A DNA stretch of 64,000 nt from Haloarcula rubra. Lineage in GTDB: Archaea > Halobacteriota > Halobacteria > Halobacteriales > Haloarculaceae. The stretch covers positions 248,001 to 312,000 of the forward strand of contig NZ_RKLR01000003.1 of NCBI RefSeq assembly GCF_019599465.1, in the 5' to 3' direction. The translations under genes and the position numbers were made by a program. This document shows, one piece after another, positions 8,357 to 17,127 of this stretch (position 1 is the first letter of the stretch; the number at the start of each line of letters is the position of its first letter). The notes under the pieces were generated by a model. It did not search any database, was not told the DNA's origin, and was given only the letters and a program-made list of their open reading frames with translations.

Positions 8357-10375
8357 TCAGTCCCGACTCGGGTCAGCCGTCGCGCTCACCGTCACGTTCA
8401 GGTCGATGTCGTACTGGTAGCTGTCCGGGACGTGCGCCGCCCGTCCCTCGCACCGCTGTTCCGTCCAGCATACTTCCAGCCGTGGCGTGAGCGTTCGCAC
8501 CTCGTCGGTCTCCCGGTCGACGGGGAGTTCCACCCGGTACTCGTACCCTGCACCGGTGCCGTAGTCCACGAACGCGACGAGTGTCACGGTTCCGCGGTCG
8601 GGCGTGGGAACGGCGACGGTTTCGTTCAACTCGGCCCCTCGAACTCGCGTGCTCTGGGCATCGGTCACCAGACGGAGGGAGAGTGGGTCCGTGCCGTCGA
8701 CCGCGGCCGTAACGGACCAGTCCCCGTTCGTGAGACGGACCGACGCGAGGCGCGCCGGGGCGGGGGCCGCTGCGTCGACGGTCGTGACTACCGTCCCGGC
8801 CTCGACGAGGCGGACCCGCTGGATTTTCGGTTCGACTGCCTGTCCGCGGTAGGGTTCCCACTCGCCTCGGTAGTCGTAGCGGTAGTACCGACGGTCGGGG
8901 TAGCTGTCGACGACCGCGAACTGCCGGTTTTGCATCGCGTACACCGTCTCGCCGTCGAACTCGGGGCCGTTGCGGAGGTACTGGAACGGGTGGTTCAGCC
9001 AGTCGCCGTGTGGCGTCGGGAGGAAGACGACGCCGTTCGACAGGTCGCGGTCCTCGAAGGGCGCGTAGGCCCGTTCGTACTGCTGTGTGACGGTGTGGTT
9101 GTCCCGGAGCGGTTCCGCGGCGGTCGTCACGGCCGCGGCACCGCCGACCGTCGCACAGACGAGCGCGACCGCGAGGAGTACTGGACGGACGTGCTGTGAC
9201 GGGACACGGACTTCGACCAGCGTCCGGAGCCTATCGGCGGCCCACAGCACGCCGACGGCACCGAACGCGACGGCGGGGACGAGCAGGTCGACGTGGTAGA
9301 ACGGGCCGAGAAAGCGGACTAGCCCGTCCGTCGGGTCCGACAGCGAGCCGAGCATGTTGACCGTCCCCCAGAAGTAGAGGTTCCCGAGCGGGACGGTCAG
9401 GAAGACGCCGCCGAGCGCCAGTTGCCGAGCGTCGAACCCGCGTCTACTGACGGCGACGACGCCGACGGCGGCCGCCAGCGTCCCGAGCGGTCCGGCGACC
9501 AGCCACCGCGTCGCGAACGTCCAGAGGAGTTCGCCGTTGGCCGCGAGCGAGAGTGCCGGCGTGAACTCCCGGGAGTACCCCAGAATCGACCGCTCGCCGA
9601 ACCCGAGTCCGTCGTTCGGGGCGAACGCCTGATACGGGAACACGAACGGGTCCCCGGTGGTGAGCGTGTTGTAGGTCACCGCCAGCATGACGCCGCCGAG
9701 ACCGAAGGCGGCGGTGAGGCCCACCCGTTCGACGACTGGCCGTCGGAGCGTTCGACACGACCAGAGCGCGTGGCAGACGAACGGCGTCGCGAACAGCACT
9801 GCGGTGTACGGTCGCGTGAAGAAGGCGACGCCGACACAGGCACCCGCTATGGCGGCGGTGGGCCGGTTCCCGGTCCTGTCCGCGTGGAGGTAGCTCGCGG
9901 CGAACCCGAGGTTCCAGAACGTCGCCGGAACGTACGAGAGGAACACCGAGGCGTCGACGAGGAACAGCGGTGAGGCGAGCGTGAGGACGGTCGCGACGAC
10001 GCCGGTCCGCGCGTCGAAGGTCTCGCGAACGGTGTGGTAGGTCCCGACGAGGACGCCGGCGGCGACGACCCCCAGCGTGATACGGTAGCCGCCGAGCAGT
10101 TTCCCGGCGGCGAACATCGCGGCCGGGACCGGCGTGTACTTCGGATAGAGGCCCCGCTCGCTCTCGACGAAGAACCAGGGACGGAAGACGTCCTCGACCG
10201 GCGGGCGGAGGAATAGCTGCCCCTCCAGCAACATCGCGGCCTGCTGGAGATAGACGGCCTCGTCGTGGTTGCTCGTGTGGTACGGGAAGACGAGATGCGA
10301 GAGCGCGAAGACGACGAGTCCGCCAAGCAGCGCGACGACGGCGGCCTGGACCCGCGGCCGTCGCAGCAGGTTCAT
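8357..10375 (-). CDS. GT-C (PMT/ArnT-like) membrane glycosyltransferase, copy 1
   Basis: A 672-residue integral membrane protein with about ten hydrophobic segments in the first 420 residues and a soluble, probably extracellular C-terminal domain. The first external loop has NHDE with Asp38-Glu39, the acidic pair that binds metal and lipid-phosphate sugar in PMT/ArnT enzymes, followed by AVYLQQAAMLLEGQLFLRPP. It probably transfers a dolichyl-phosphate-linked sugar to an acceptor outside the cell. Its start overlaps the stop of the iron ABC ATPase gene by four bases, so the two are translated together. It is a paralogue of the 12237-14252 gene. Acceptor and sugar are unknown. Confidence 0.85.
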   Translation of the reverse strand: MNLLRRPRVQAAVVALLGGLVVFALSHLVFPYHTSNHDEAVYLQQAAMLLEGQLFLRPPVEDVFRPWFFVESERGLYPKYTPVPAAMFAAGKLLGGYRITLGVVAAGVLVGTYHTVRETFDARTGVVATVLTLASPLFLVDASVFLSYVPATFWNLGFAASYLHADRTGNRPTAAIAGACVGVAFFTRPYTAVLFATPFVCHALWSCRTLRRPVVERVGLTAAFGLGGVMLAVTYNTLTTGDPFVFPYQAFAPNDGLGFGERSILGYSREFTPALSLAANGELLWTFATRWLVAGPLGTLAAAVGVVAVSRRGFDARQLALGGVFLTVPLGNLYFWGTVNMLGSLSDPTDGLVRFLGPFYHVDLLVPAVAFGAVGVLWAADRLRTLVEVRVPSQHVRPVLLAVALVCATVGGAAAVTTAAEPLRDNHTVTQQYERAYAPFEDRDLSNGVVFLPTPHGDWLNHPFQYLRNGPEFDGETVYAMQNRQFAVVDSYPDRRYYRYDYRGEWEPYRGQAVEPKIQRVRLVEAGTVVTTVDAAAPAPARLASVRLTNGDWSVTAAVDGTDPLSLRLVTDAQSTRVRGAELNETVAVPTPDRGTVTLVAFVDYGTGAGYEYRVELPVDRETDEVRTLTPRLEVCWTEQRCEGRAAHVPDSYQYDIDLNVTVSATADPSRD

Positions 10376-11508
10376 TCAGCTGGATACCACGCCAGCTGAT
10401 GGTCGGCGACGAGGTCGACTTCGACCGGTTCGCCCGCGTCGAACGTCTCGACGTGGTTGTGCATACAGTGAACCACGTCGCCGCTGTGGAGCTCCACCCG
10501 ATAGACGAACGACGGGCCGTTGTACTGCCGGTGGACGACGTATCCGTCGGCGGTCGATTCGTTGGTCGGCGTCGCGCGCAGGTCGTCGGGCCGGACGAGC
10601 ACGCCCACCGTCGCACCGTCGTAGGCCTCGACGGAGCCGTTCAGACGCTCCAGCGGGAACGTCCCCAGGGCCGTCTCGACGCCGTCCTCGGTGACGCGCC
10701 CCGAGAGGAAGCTCGCCTGCCCGAGGAAACTCGCCACGAAGCGGCTCTCCGGGTTCTGGAACACCGTGGCCGGGTCGCCGACCTGTTCGACGGTCCCGTC
10801 GTTCATTATCGCCACCCGGTCGCTGATGGAGAGGGCCTCCTCCTGGTCGTGGGTGACGGAGATGGCGGTGACGCCGGCACGTTTCAGTATCTTCCGGACC
10901 TCCTCACGCATCTCGACGCGCAGGCGGACGTCGAGGTTCGAGAACGGCTCGTCCAGCAGGAGGACGTCCGGCTCGGGTGCCAGCGAGCGGGCCAGCGCCA
11001 CCCGCTGTTGCTGCCCCCCCGAGAGGTTGCTCGGCATCTTGTCGTGGTGGTCGGTGAGGTCGACTAAGTCGAGCAGTTCGTCCACACGCTGTTCGGTCCC
11101 GGCCTCGTCGTGGTCGGTCAGTCCGAAGGCGACGTTCTCGGCCACCGAGAGGTGGGGGAAGAGGGCGTAGTCCTGAAAGACGATTCCCACGTCCCGCTGG
11201 TCGGGCTGTCGGAATGCGTCCCCGCCCTCGCCGGTGACCGTCTCGCCGGCGATCGAAATCGACCCGTCGGTGGGCCGTTCGAGCCCCGCGAGCAGGCGGA
11301 GCGTCGTCGTCTTCCCGCACCCGGAGGGACCGAGCAGCGTGAGGAGTTCGCCGTCTTTGACCGACAGCGAGAGGTCCTCGACGGCAACCTCCTGACCGTA
11401 GTCCTTCGTGACGCCGTCCATCTCCAGGACGATCCGTTCGGGGTCCTCGACGGCCGCTTCGACCGTATCGAAGTCCGAGACGTACTGTTCTGGTTGTTGG
11501 TGTGCCAT
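10372..11508 (-). CDS. Ferric iron ABC transporter ATP-binding protein (FbpC-like)
   Basis: A 378-residue ATPase of the Fbp/Pot class. Walker A LGPSGCGKTTT is at 59-69, the Q-loop FQDYALFPHLSV near 111, the signature LSGGQQQR at 162-169, and Walker B VLLLDEPFSNLD from 182. A TOBE-like C-terminal region (VLVRPDDL, VVHCMHNHVETF) follows. It most likely powers the permease at 14262 with the binding protein at 15878. Unusually, it is separated from them by a glycosyltransferase and a Tat protein, and is translationally coupled (ATGA) to the next glycosyltransferase. Transport of another anion or polyamine is the alternative. Confidence 0.88.
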   Translation of the reverse strand: MAHQQPEQYVSDFDTVEAAVEDPERIVLEMDGVTKDYGQEVAVEDLSLSVKDGELLTLLGPSGCGKTTTLRLLAGLERPTDGSISIAGETVTGEGGDAFRQPDQRDVGIVFQDYALFPHLSVAENVAFGLTDHDEAGTEQRVDELLDLVDLTDHHDKMPSNLSGGQQQRVALARSLAPEPDVLLLDEPFSNLDVRLRVEMREEVRKILKRAGVTAISVTHDQEEALSISDRVAIMNDGTVEQVGDPATVFQNPESRFVASFLGQASFLSGRVTEDGVETALGTFPLERLNGSVEAYDGATVGVLVRPDDLRATPTNESTADGYVVHRQYNGPSFVYRVELHSGDVVHCMHNHVETFDAGEPVEVDLVADHQLAWYPAE

Positions 11509-11620
11509 CTTATCGACGCTCCTGTGGTCGGCCAGTGGACCCAGCCGGGCGAGCCTGCCGTCGTCGCTCGTCTCCGACTGTGGCCACCAGCCGGATGTAC
11601 GTAACGGAATCGGGGCGCCG

Positions 11621-11656
11621 GTGACCGCTGTCGGCGAGACGGCGGGCGGCGGTCAC
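11621..11656. terminator. Inverted repeat over the stop of the Tat-exported gene
   Basis: GTGACCGC (11621-11628) and GCGGTCAC (11649-11656) are perfect 8-base complements with a 20-base spacer that includes a GC-rich stretch, and the second arm covers the stop codon of the 11653-12210 gene. It may attenuate read-through into the ATPase gene. The rest of the 144-base gap has no other obvious site. Confidence 0.35.
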
Positions 11657-12210
11657 GCGTCCGGCCCCCGCTGGTAGCTCTGTGTCCCGCCGGGGTGGCC
11701 CTGCGGGTTCTCGATGCCGACGAGTTTCCCGCCGGTCGGGGAGGCGTACAGCGCGAACAGCAGTTCGTTGACGACGAAGTACCGCACCCGCTGTGTGTCA
11801 GACCCATCGGGGTCCGGCTCCACTGTGTCGGCGTTCATCCGTCGCAGTGCCTGTTCCCGCGTCGCGGGGGCCAGCGTCGCGAACCTGTCGTCGAACCACG
11901 CCCGCGCGTACTCGTCGAGATACGCGGCCGCGTCGGCGATGCCGGCCGCGTGGTCCGGCCGGTCGCGCGCTCGCCCCCTGACGAAGCGGCGGACGAACTC
12001 GCCGACACCGGACACCTCGTCGGGGTAGAGCACCTCGGCCGCCGCAGCGAGCGTCTCGAACTCGCTCTCGTCGAGTGAGTCCGACGACGCTGACTCCTCG
12101 GTGGTGTCACCGCTCTCGTCGTCGGTGGCGAGGAGAACGGCACCGCCCCCGCCCACTGCCACGCCGGCCGCCGACAGGGCCGCGAGCGCGTCCCGACGAC
12201 TCAGTTCCAT
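11653..12210 (-). CDS. Tat-exported gluconate 2-dehydrogenase subunit 3-like protein
   Basis: A 185-residue protein with Tat signal MELSRRDALAALSAAGVAV (Arg5-Arg6) and a small helical domain containing LAAAAEVLYPDEVSGVGEFV and a conserved tail (PTGGKLVGIENPQGHPGG). That tail is typical of the gluconate 2-dehydrogenase subunit 3 family, which usually escorts a secreted GMC-type flavin sugar dehydrogenase. No such dehydrogenase is encoded nearby. Start 12210 lies ten bases from an iron box, so the gene should respond to iron. A role in oxidising an external sugar, or a helper role for the neighbouring transporter, is inference. Confidence 0.75.
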   Translation of the reverse strand: MELSRRDALAALSAAGVAVGGGGAVLLATDDESGDTTEESASSDSLDESEFETLAAAAEVLYPDEVSGVGEFVRRFVRGRARDRPDHAAGIADAAAYLDEYARAWFDDRFATLAPATREQALRRMNADTVEPDPDGSDTQRVRYFVVNELLFALYASPTGGKLVGIENPQGHPGGTQSYQRGPDA

Positions 12211-12219
12211 ATCGGATCT

Positions 12220-12235
12220 CTTAGGTGAGCCTAAA
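12220..12235 (-). promoter_or_regulatory. Iron box before the Tat-exported gene
   Basis: CTTAGG-TGAG-CCTAAA matches the box at 11 of 12 core positions. It occupies the 26-base gap between the stop of the GT-C gene (12237) and the start at 12210. Read on the minus strand, a TATA-like CCATAAGTTT lies just upstream, so the box falls between TATA and start codon. Confidence 0.75.
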
Positions 12236-12236
12236 C

Positions 12237-14252
12237 TTATGGATTGCGCTCGATGGCAGTCAGGTTCGTCTCGACGAAGACGCCGTCGGGACCAGTCCCG
12301 GGCACGTACGCGGCCGCACCGCCGCAGGCACGGGCGCTCCGGCACCGCTCGATACGGGGAGTGAGCGCCCGCACCCGGTCGTCCTCGGCGTCCACAGGGA
12401 GGTCGAACCGGTAGGCGAAGCCGCTCCCGCCCCCGTAGTCGACGAAGACGGTCGTCCGGACCGTCTCCCTGCCGTCGACGTCCAGCGTCTCGTTCTGGAG
12501 GGGGCGCACCTCGCCACGGAGCCTCGCCCCGTCGTCGTCGACGAGGAGCGCGAGCGAGACGTTTTCGCTGGGGTCGGGCACCACGTAGTACGCGCTCCTG
12601 CCGTCGACGCCGACCCGCACCGTGACGCCGACGGCGCCGTCGGGGATGCCCACGGTCGTCCGCAGTTCGACCCGCTCCCCGTCGACGTCGCGGACCCGCT
12701 GGAGGTAGGCGTCGCTCGGCGACCCGGCGTAGGGTGCCCAGGCCCCGCGGTAGACGTATCGGTAGAAGCGACGGTCGGGGAACGCGTCGTGGACCGCGAA
12801 CGGTTCGTCGTCGATTGCGTAGACTGTGTCGCCGTCGTACCCCGGGTCGTTGCGGAGGTACTGGAACGGGTGGTTCAGCCAGTCCCCGTATGGGTCCGGC
12901 AGGAGGACGACCGCGTCGTCGGGTGGGCCGTCCTCGAACGGTTCGTACGCGTCCTCGTAGGTCCGGGTCACCTCCATGTTCTCGGAGAGCGGGGCGTCGA
13001 TGTTCTGGGCGGTAACTCCGCCCAGCACGCCGGTGCTCAGGAGGACGAGCGCGGCCAGAACCACGCGTGCCGACCGTCGACTGTTCCGGGCTTCGACGGC
13101 CCGGAGGCCGCCGAGCGCGCCGCGAGCGGCGAAGGCCGCGGTCGGGACGAGCAGGTCGAAGTGGTAGTACGGGCCGAGCGCGGAGACGAGTCCGTCGCCC
13201 GCTCGTTCGAGGTCGCCGAGGATGTTGAAGTTCCCCCAGAAGTAGACGTTCCCCGCCGCGACGCTGAGGGCGATGCCCGCGACGACCGCCTGACGGGCGG
13301 TGAGCCCGGCCCGCACGGCGAGGGCGACACCGAGGGCAGCGAGGCCAGCGCCCAGTAGCCCGCCGGTGACCCACTCGGTGAAGAACAGTTCGAGGACCAG
13401 TCGGTTCGCCCGAAGGGCCAGTTCCGGGGTGTAGACGACCTCGTGTGCGAGAATCTCCCGGTGACCGAAGCCGAGGCCGTCCTCGGGCGCGAACGCCTGG
13501 TACGGGAACAGGAACGGCGAACCGGTCACGACGGCGTTGTACCCGAGCGTGAGCAGGACGCCGGTCGACCCCAGCACCGCCGTCGTCGCCTGCCGGGGGA
13601 GTGAACCCCAGAGGTCCCGCCAGAGCGTCCAGCAGGCGTGGACGATGAACGGCGCCGCGAACAACACCGCGGTGTAGGGTCGCGAGAAGAAGGCGAGACC
13701 TATCGCCGCACCCGCCACGCCGGCGAAGCGCCGGTCGCCGGTCCGGTCGGCGACGAGGTAGGCGTAACCGAACGCGAGGTTCAGCAACGTCGTCGGTGCG
13801 TACGGGAGGAACACCGAGGAGTCGACGAGGAACAGCGGCGACGCGAGGACGAACGCGCCCGCGAGGAGACCGGTCCGGCGGTCGAAGACCTCCCGGACGA
13901 GGCCGACGACGCCGAGGACGTTCCCCGCGGCGATGGCGACCAGCGCCACGCGGTACCCGCCGAACAGTTTCCCGACGGCGAACATCGTCGCCGCCACGGG
14001 CGCGTACTTCGGATACATCCCGTTCTCGCTCTCGACGAAGAACCACGGCCGGAACGCACCCTCCACGGGCGGCCGGAGGAACAGTTGCCCCTCCAGGAGC
14101 ATCGCGGCCTGCTGGAGGTACACCCCCTCGTCGTGGTTCAGCGAGTGGTAGGGGAACACCTCCGTCGTGAGGAACGCGACGGCGACGGCGGCCAGCACGC
14201 CGAGTGCGGCCGTCGCCAGCCGACCCCATTCGAGTTCAGTGAAGCGGGCCAT
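12237..14252 (-). CDS. GT-C (PMT/ArnT-like) membrane glycosyltransferase, copy 2
   Basis: A 671-residue paralogue of the 8357-10375 protein, with the same layout: short cytoplasmic start, Asp41-Glu42 in LNHDEGVYLQQAAMLLEGQL, about ten membrane segments, then a soluble domain from about residue 440. Shared blocks include AFRPWFFVESENGMYPKYAP, DWLNHPFQYLRNDPGYDGDT and FYRYVYRGAWAPY. It should use lipid-linked sugar to modify an exported acceptor. It starts 9 bases downstream of the iron permease stop and is probably cotranscribed with the iron-binding protein and permease. Copy-specific differences in the soluble domain suggest different acceptors. Confidence 0.85.
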   Translation of the reverse strand: MARFTELEWGRLATAALGVLAAVAVAFLTTEVFPYHSLNHDEGVYLQQAAMLLEGQLFLRPPVEGAFRPWFFVESENGMYPKYAPVAATMFAVGKLFGGYRVALVAIAAGNVLGVVGLVREVFDRRTGLLAGAFVLASPLFLVDSSVFLPYAPTTLLNLAFGYAYLVADRTGDRRFAGVAGAAIGLAFFSRPYTAVLFAAPFIVHACWTLWRDLWGSLPRQATTAVLGSTGVLLTLGYNAVVTGSPFLFPYQAFAPEDGLGFGHREILAHEVVYTPELALRANRLVLELFFTEWVTGGLLGAGLAALGVALAVRAGLTARQAVVAGIALSVAAGNVYFWGNFNILGDLERAGDGLVSALGPYYHFDLLVPTAAFAARGALGGLRAVEARNSRRSARVVLAALVLLSTGVLGGVTAQNIDAPLSENMEVTRTYEDAYEPFEDGPPDDAVVLLPDPYGDWLNHPFQYLRNDPGYDGDTVYAIDDEPFAVHDAFPDRRFYRYVYRGAWAPYAGSPSDAYLQRVRDVDGERVELRTTVGIPDGAVGVTVRVGVDGRSAYYVVPDPSENVSLALLVDDDGARLRGEVRPLQNETLDVDGRETVRTTVFVDYGGGSGFAYRFDLPVDAEDDRVRALTPRIERCRSARACGGAAAYVPGTGPDGVFVETNLTAIERNP

Positions 14253-14261
14253 CGGTGGTCG

Positions 14262-15881
14262 TCAGTCCGTCCGCTGTTCCTGTGCGAGGATGACTGCCAT
14301 CGAGAGACCAGAGACGACGACGAGGACGAGCGCCGGCACGGCGGCAGCGCCGTACAGCCCGGCCTCCTGGACCCGCCAGATGTACGTCACGAGGGTGTCG
14401 AAGCGGAGTGGCCGCAGAATCAGCGTCGCCGGGAGTTCCTTCATCGTCGTGAGGAAGACCAGCGCCGCGCCCGTCGCGATACCCGGGAGTACCAGCGGCA
14501 GCGTCACCGACCGGAACGTGCTCGCCCGGGACCGACCCAGGACGCGGGCCGCCTCGACGAGGCCCGTGTCGACCTGAAGCCGGGAGGTCCGAATCGAGCC
14601 GATGGCCTGTGGCATGAACCGGACCACGTAGGCGAACACCAGTAGCGGGAGCGTCTTGTACAGCGCCGGGAGGACGTCGAGACTGAAGCTCACCAGCGCG
14701 ATGGCCAGTACGATGCCCGGTGCGGCGTAGCCGACGTAGGGCGCACGGTCCGCCAGCGACGCCAGTCGGGAGTCGGACGTGGCCGACCGCAGTCCGATCG
14801 GGACTGCCACGAGGACGGCACCGGCGGCGGCCAGCAGCGCCACGTAGACGGAGTTCAGCCCGTACGACCACGAGAAGGCCATCGACCCGCTCGCGTAGCC
14901 CGGCCCGCTGCGGAGGAACCATATCCCGAAGATGGCGATTGGCAGCAGGATGGCCACCAACCCGACGAGCGCGGGCAGCAGCGCCGCCGGATAGCGCCAC
15001 AGGCCGAGGTCGAGATCGAACGCGCCGCGGTTCCCGCTGCTACCGTAGGCCCCGGAGTCGTCGGCGCCGACCCGGGACTCCAGCGCGAGAACGACGGCCG
15101 TCACCGCGAACAGCTCTAACGACAGCAGGGCGGCGTAGTCTCGCATGAACGCGTTGTAACGGGCGTAGATGAACTGCGTGAACACTTCGACGCGCATGAT
15201 GTTCGGCGTCCCGAAGTCCGAGAGCGTGTACAGCGCGACCAGCAGCGCCCCGGCGGTGATGCCCGGCAGTATCTGTGGCAGCGTGACGCGCCGGAACGCT
15301 TCCCACCGACTCGCGTTGAGCGTGCGCGCGGCCTCGACGAGCGAACCGTCCAGCGACAGCAGCGACGCCCGCGTCGTCAGGAAGACGTACGGATAGGTGT
15401 ACAGCGTGAGGACGACGGTGGCACCGACGAACCCGTAGATGGTCGGAATCTGCTCGACGCCCAGTGGCGAGAGCACGTCGGCCAGCGCTCCCCGGGGACC
15501 GAACGCCGAGACGGCGGCGAAGGCACCGAGGTAGCTCGGAATCGCGAGAGGGAGGGCTGCGACGACCGTCCAGAAGCGACCGAACGGGAGGTCGCCCTGG
15601 ACCGTCAGGACCGCCAGCGGGACGCCGACGACGACGCTTCCGGTGGTGACGGCACCGACGAGGGCGACGCTCCGGACGAGCACCTGGAGCGTCTGCGGGG
15701 CCACGGTGAGCGAGAGCGCACGCGAGCCGAGCCCGAACACGTCGACGACGAGCCAGCCCAGCGGGACGACGAGGGCGGCCGCGACGGCCGCCGAGAGCAG
15801 CGTCAGTCCGCGACCGACCGCCGTCGACTCGTCGTCGAGGGCACGCGTTCTGACCGCCGCGACACGCTCCCTGACCTTCAT
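14262..15881 (-). CDS. Ferric iron ABC transporter permease (FbpB-like, double domain)
   Basis: A 539-residue membrane protein with about twelve hydrophobic segments and two binding-protein-dependent transport domains, as in FbpB and ThiP. EAA-loop-like motifs appear twice: LVEAARTLNASRWEAFRRVT with LPQILPG, and LVEAARVLGRSRASTFRSVT with LPLVLPG. These contact the ATPase. Its start overlaps the binding-protein stop by four bases (15878-15881). The two-domain permease plus lipoprotein plus single ATPase is the standard layout for ferric iron uptake; the iron box upstream of the operon supports iron over thiamine. Confidence 0.9.
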   Translation of the reverse strand: MKVRERVAAVRTRALDDESTAVGRGLTLLSAAVAAALVVPLGWLVVDVFGLGSRALSLTVAPQTLQVLVRSVALVGAVTTGSVVVGVPLAVLTVQGDLPFGRFWTVVAALPLAIPSYLGAFAAVSAFGPRGALADVLSPLGVEQIPTIYGFVGATVVLTLYTYPYVFLTTRASLLSLDGSLVEAARTLNASRWEAFRRVTLPQILPGITAGALLVALYTLSDFGTPNIMRVEVFTQFIYARYNAFMRDYAALLSLELFAVTAVVLALESRVGADDSGAYGSSGNRGAFDLDLGLWRYPAALLPALVGLVAILLPIAIFGIWFLRSGPGYASGSMAFSWSYGLNSVYVALLAAAGAVLVAVPIGLRSATSDSRLASLADRAPYVGYAAPGIVLAIALVSFSLDVLPALYKTLPLLVFAYVVRFMPQAIGSIRTSRLQVDTGLVEAARVLGRSRASTFRSVTLPLVLPGIATGAALVFLTTMKELPATLILRPLRFDTLVTYIWRVQEAGLYGAAAVPALVLVVVSGLSMAVILAQEQRTD

Positions 15882-17086
15882 CCGAGGACGTTCGCCTCGC
15901 GCATCAGTTCGAGGGTCGGTTCGAGGTCCGAGAGCTCCGAGAGGTCGATGTCCGGCGGGCTCAGTTGGTCGATGGACGGGAGGCCGCCGACCGGCTGGAC
16001 GCCCGGAATCATCGGGTACGCGAAGCTGACGGTCGTGAAGAACTCCTGGGCCTCCGCCGAGAGCAGATGTCGGACGAAGTTGTTGACGAGTTCGGCCTTC
16101 TCGGTACCGTCGATGCGGAGCGCGCCGGCGACGTTGACGAGCGCGCCCGCGTCACCCTCCGTGAACGCGAGGTCGATGGGGGCGTTCGGCCGCTGGTCCT
16201 GGACCCGCAGCGCGTAGTAGTGGTTCGCGAAGCCGGCGTTGAGCGCGCCGTCGGCGACCTGATTCGAGACGACGAACTCGTTGGGGTACTGCTCGGTCCC
16301 GGCCTCGCGCATCGAGACGAGCCACTCTCTGGTCGCCTCGGGGCCCCGAAGCAGGCGCATCGCCGTCACGAAGGACTTGAACGCGCCGTAGGTCGGGGCC
16401 CAGCCCATCGTCCCACTAAGCGCGTCCGTGTTCGGGAACTGGGCGACCTTGTTCGGGATGTCGCTCTCACTGAGTTCGTCCGTGTTGTAGGGGACGCTGC
16501 GGGCACGACCGGCGACGCCGACCCAGGCGTTGTCCGAACCCCGGAAGCCGGACGGGACGGGACTGACGACGTCGTCCGGAAGCGGTTCGTAGGCGTCGTT
16601 GTCGGCGACGAACCCGAGTGAACTGGCGTCGATGGACCAGAACACGTCGGCCTGGGGCGAACCGGCCTCGACCTCTTCGACGACTGTCTGTGCCAGCGAC
16701 GAGGAGGACGCACTGCTGGCGAACACCTGAAACTCGGGATATATCTCCTGGAGCATCTCCACGAACTGGAAGTAGATGCCCCCTTCGCCGCCACCGATGT
16801 AGAGGTTCAGCGACCCCGAGAGGTCCGGTAGTTCCTCGATGGAGGTGCCGCCCGGTGCGGGGCGCCCCTCGACGAGGGTCCCGGACCCGCGGAAGGCGGA
16901 CAGCGACGGAATCTCGACGTCGGCACCCTGCTGAGCGGCGCCGCCGTCGCCCCCGCCGTCTCCACCGCCGAAAAGCGAGTTACAGCCCGCGAGCGCCGTC
17001 GCGGCCGTGGCCCCGCCGAGTGCGAGGAACCGACGTCGGGACGACTTCGACCCGGTACGAGCGGAAGTGTCGTTGGCGTCATTCAT
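15878..17086 (-). CDS. Ferric iron ABC transporter substrate-binding lipoprotein (FbpA-like)
   Basis: A 402-residue family-1 type binding protein. The Tat signal SRRRFLALGG (Arg17-19) ends at lipobox LAGC with Cys35, and a Gly-rich linker follows. The mature part contains LNLYIGGGEGGIYFQFVEML, VEEVEAGSPQADVFWSIDAS and VNVAGALRIDGTEK, which fit iron(III)-binding proteins such as FbpA. It is first of a coupled trio with the permease and a GT-C enzyme. A perfect iron box sits 15-30 bases before the start codon. The ligand could be free ferric iron or an iron complex. Confidence 0.88.
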   Translation of the reverse strand: MNDANDTSARTGSKSSRRRFLALGGATAATALAGCNSLFGGGDGGGDGGAAQQGADVEIPSLSAFRGSGTLVEGRPAPGGTSIEELPDLSGSLNLYIGGGEGGIYFQFVEMLQEIYPEFQVFASSASSSSLAQTVVEEVEAGSPQADVFWSIDASSLGFVADNDAYEPLPDDVVSPVPSGFRGSDNAWVGVAGRARSVPYNTDELSESDIPNKVAQFPNTDALSGTMGWAPTYGAFKSFVTAMRLLRGPEATREWLVSMREAGTEQYPNEFVVSNQVADGALNAGFANHYYALRVQDQRPNAPIDLAFTEGDAGALVNVAGALRIDGTEKAELVNNFVRHLLSAEAQEFFTTVSFAYPMIPGVQPVGGLPSIDQLSPPDIDLSELSDLEPTLELMREANVLG

Positions 17087-17100
17087 TGTTTTGGTGTAGG

Positions 17101-17116
17101 TTTAGGCATACCTAAA
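17101..17116 (-). promoter_or_regulatory. Perfect iron box before the FbpA-like gene
   Basis: TTTAGG-CATA-CCTAAA is a perfect 6+6 palindrome, 15 bases before the ATG at 17086. On the minus strand a TATA-like TAAAGCA (17124-17130) overlaps the stop codon of the upstream gene. Binding of a repressor would cover the start of transcription. Confidence 0.85.
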
Positions 17117-17127
17117 TGGTTTGTGCT

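Noticed and set aside
11653-14229. A single 858-residue protein in the frame of the Tat-exported gene
   Set aside because: The upstream half is Arg/Gly-rich out-of-frame reading of the GT-C gene. A Tat signal, promoter and iron box mark 12210 as the true start.
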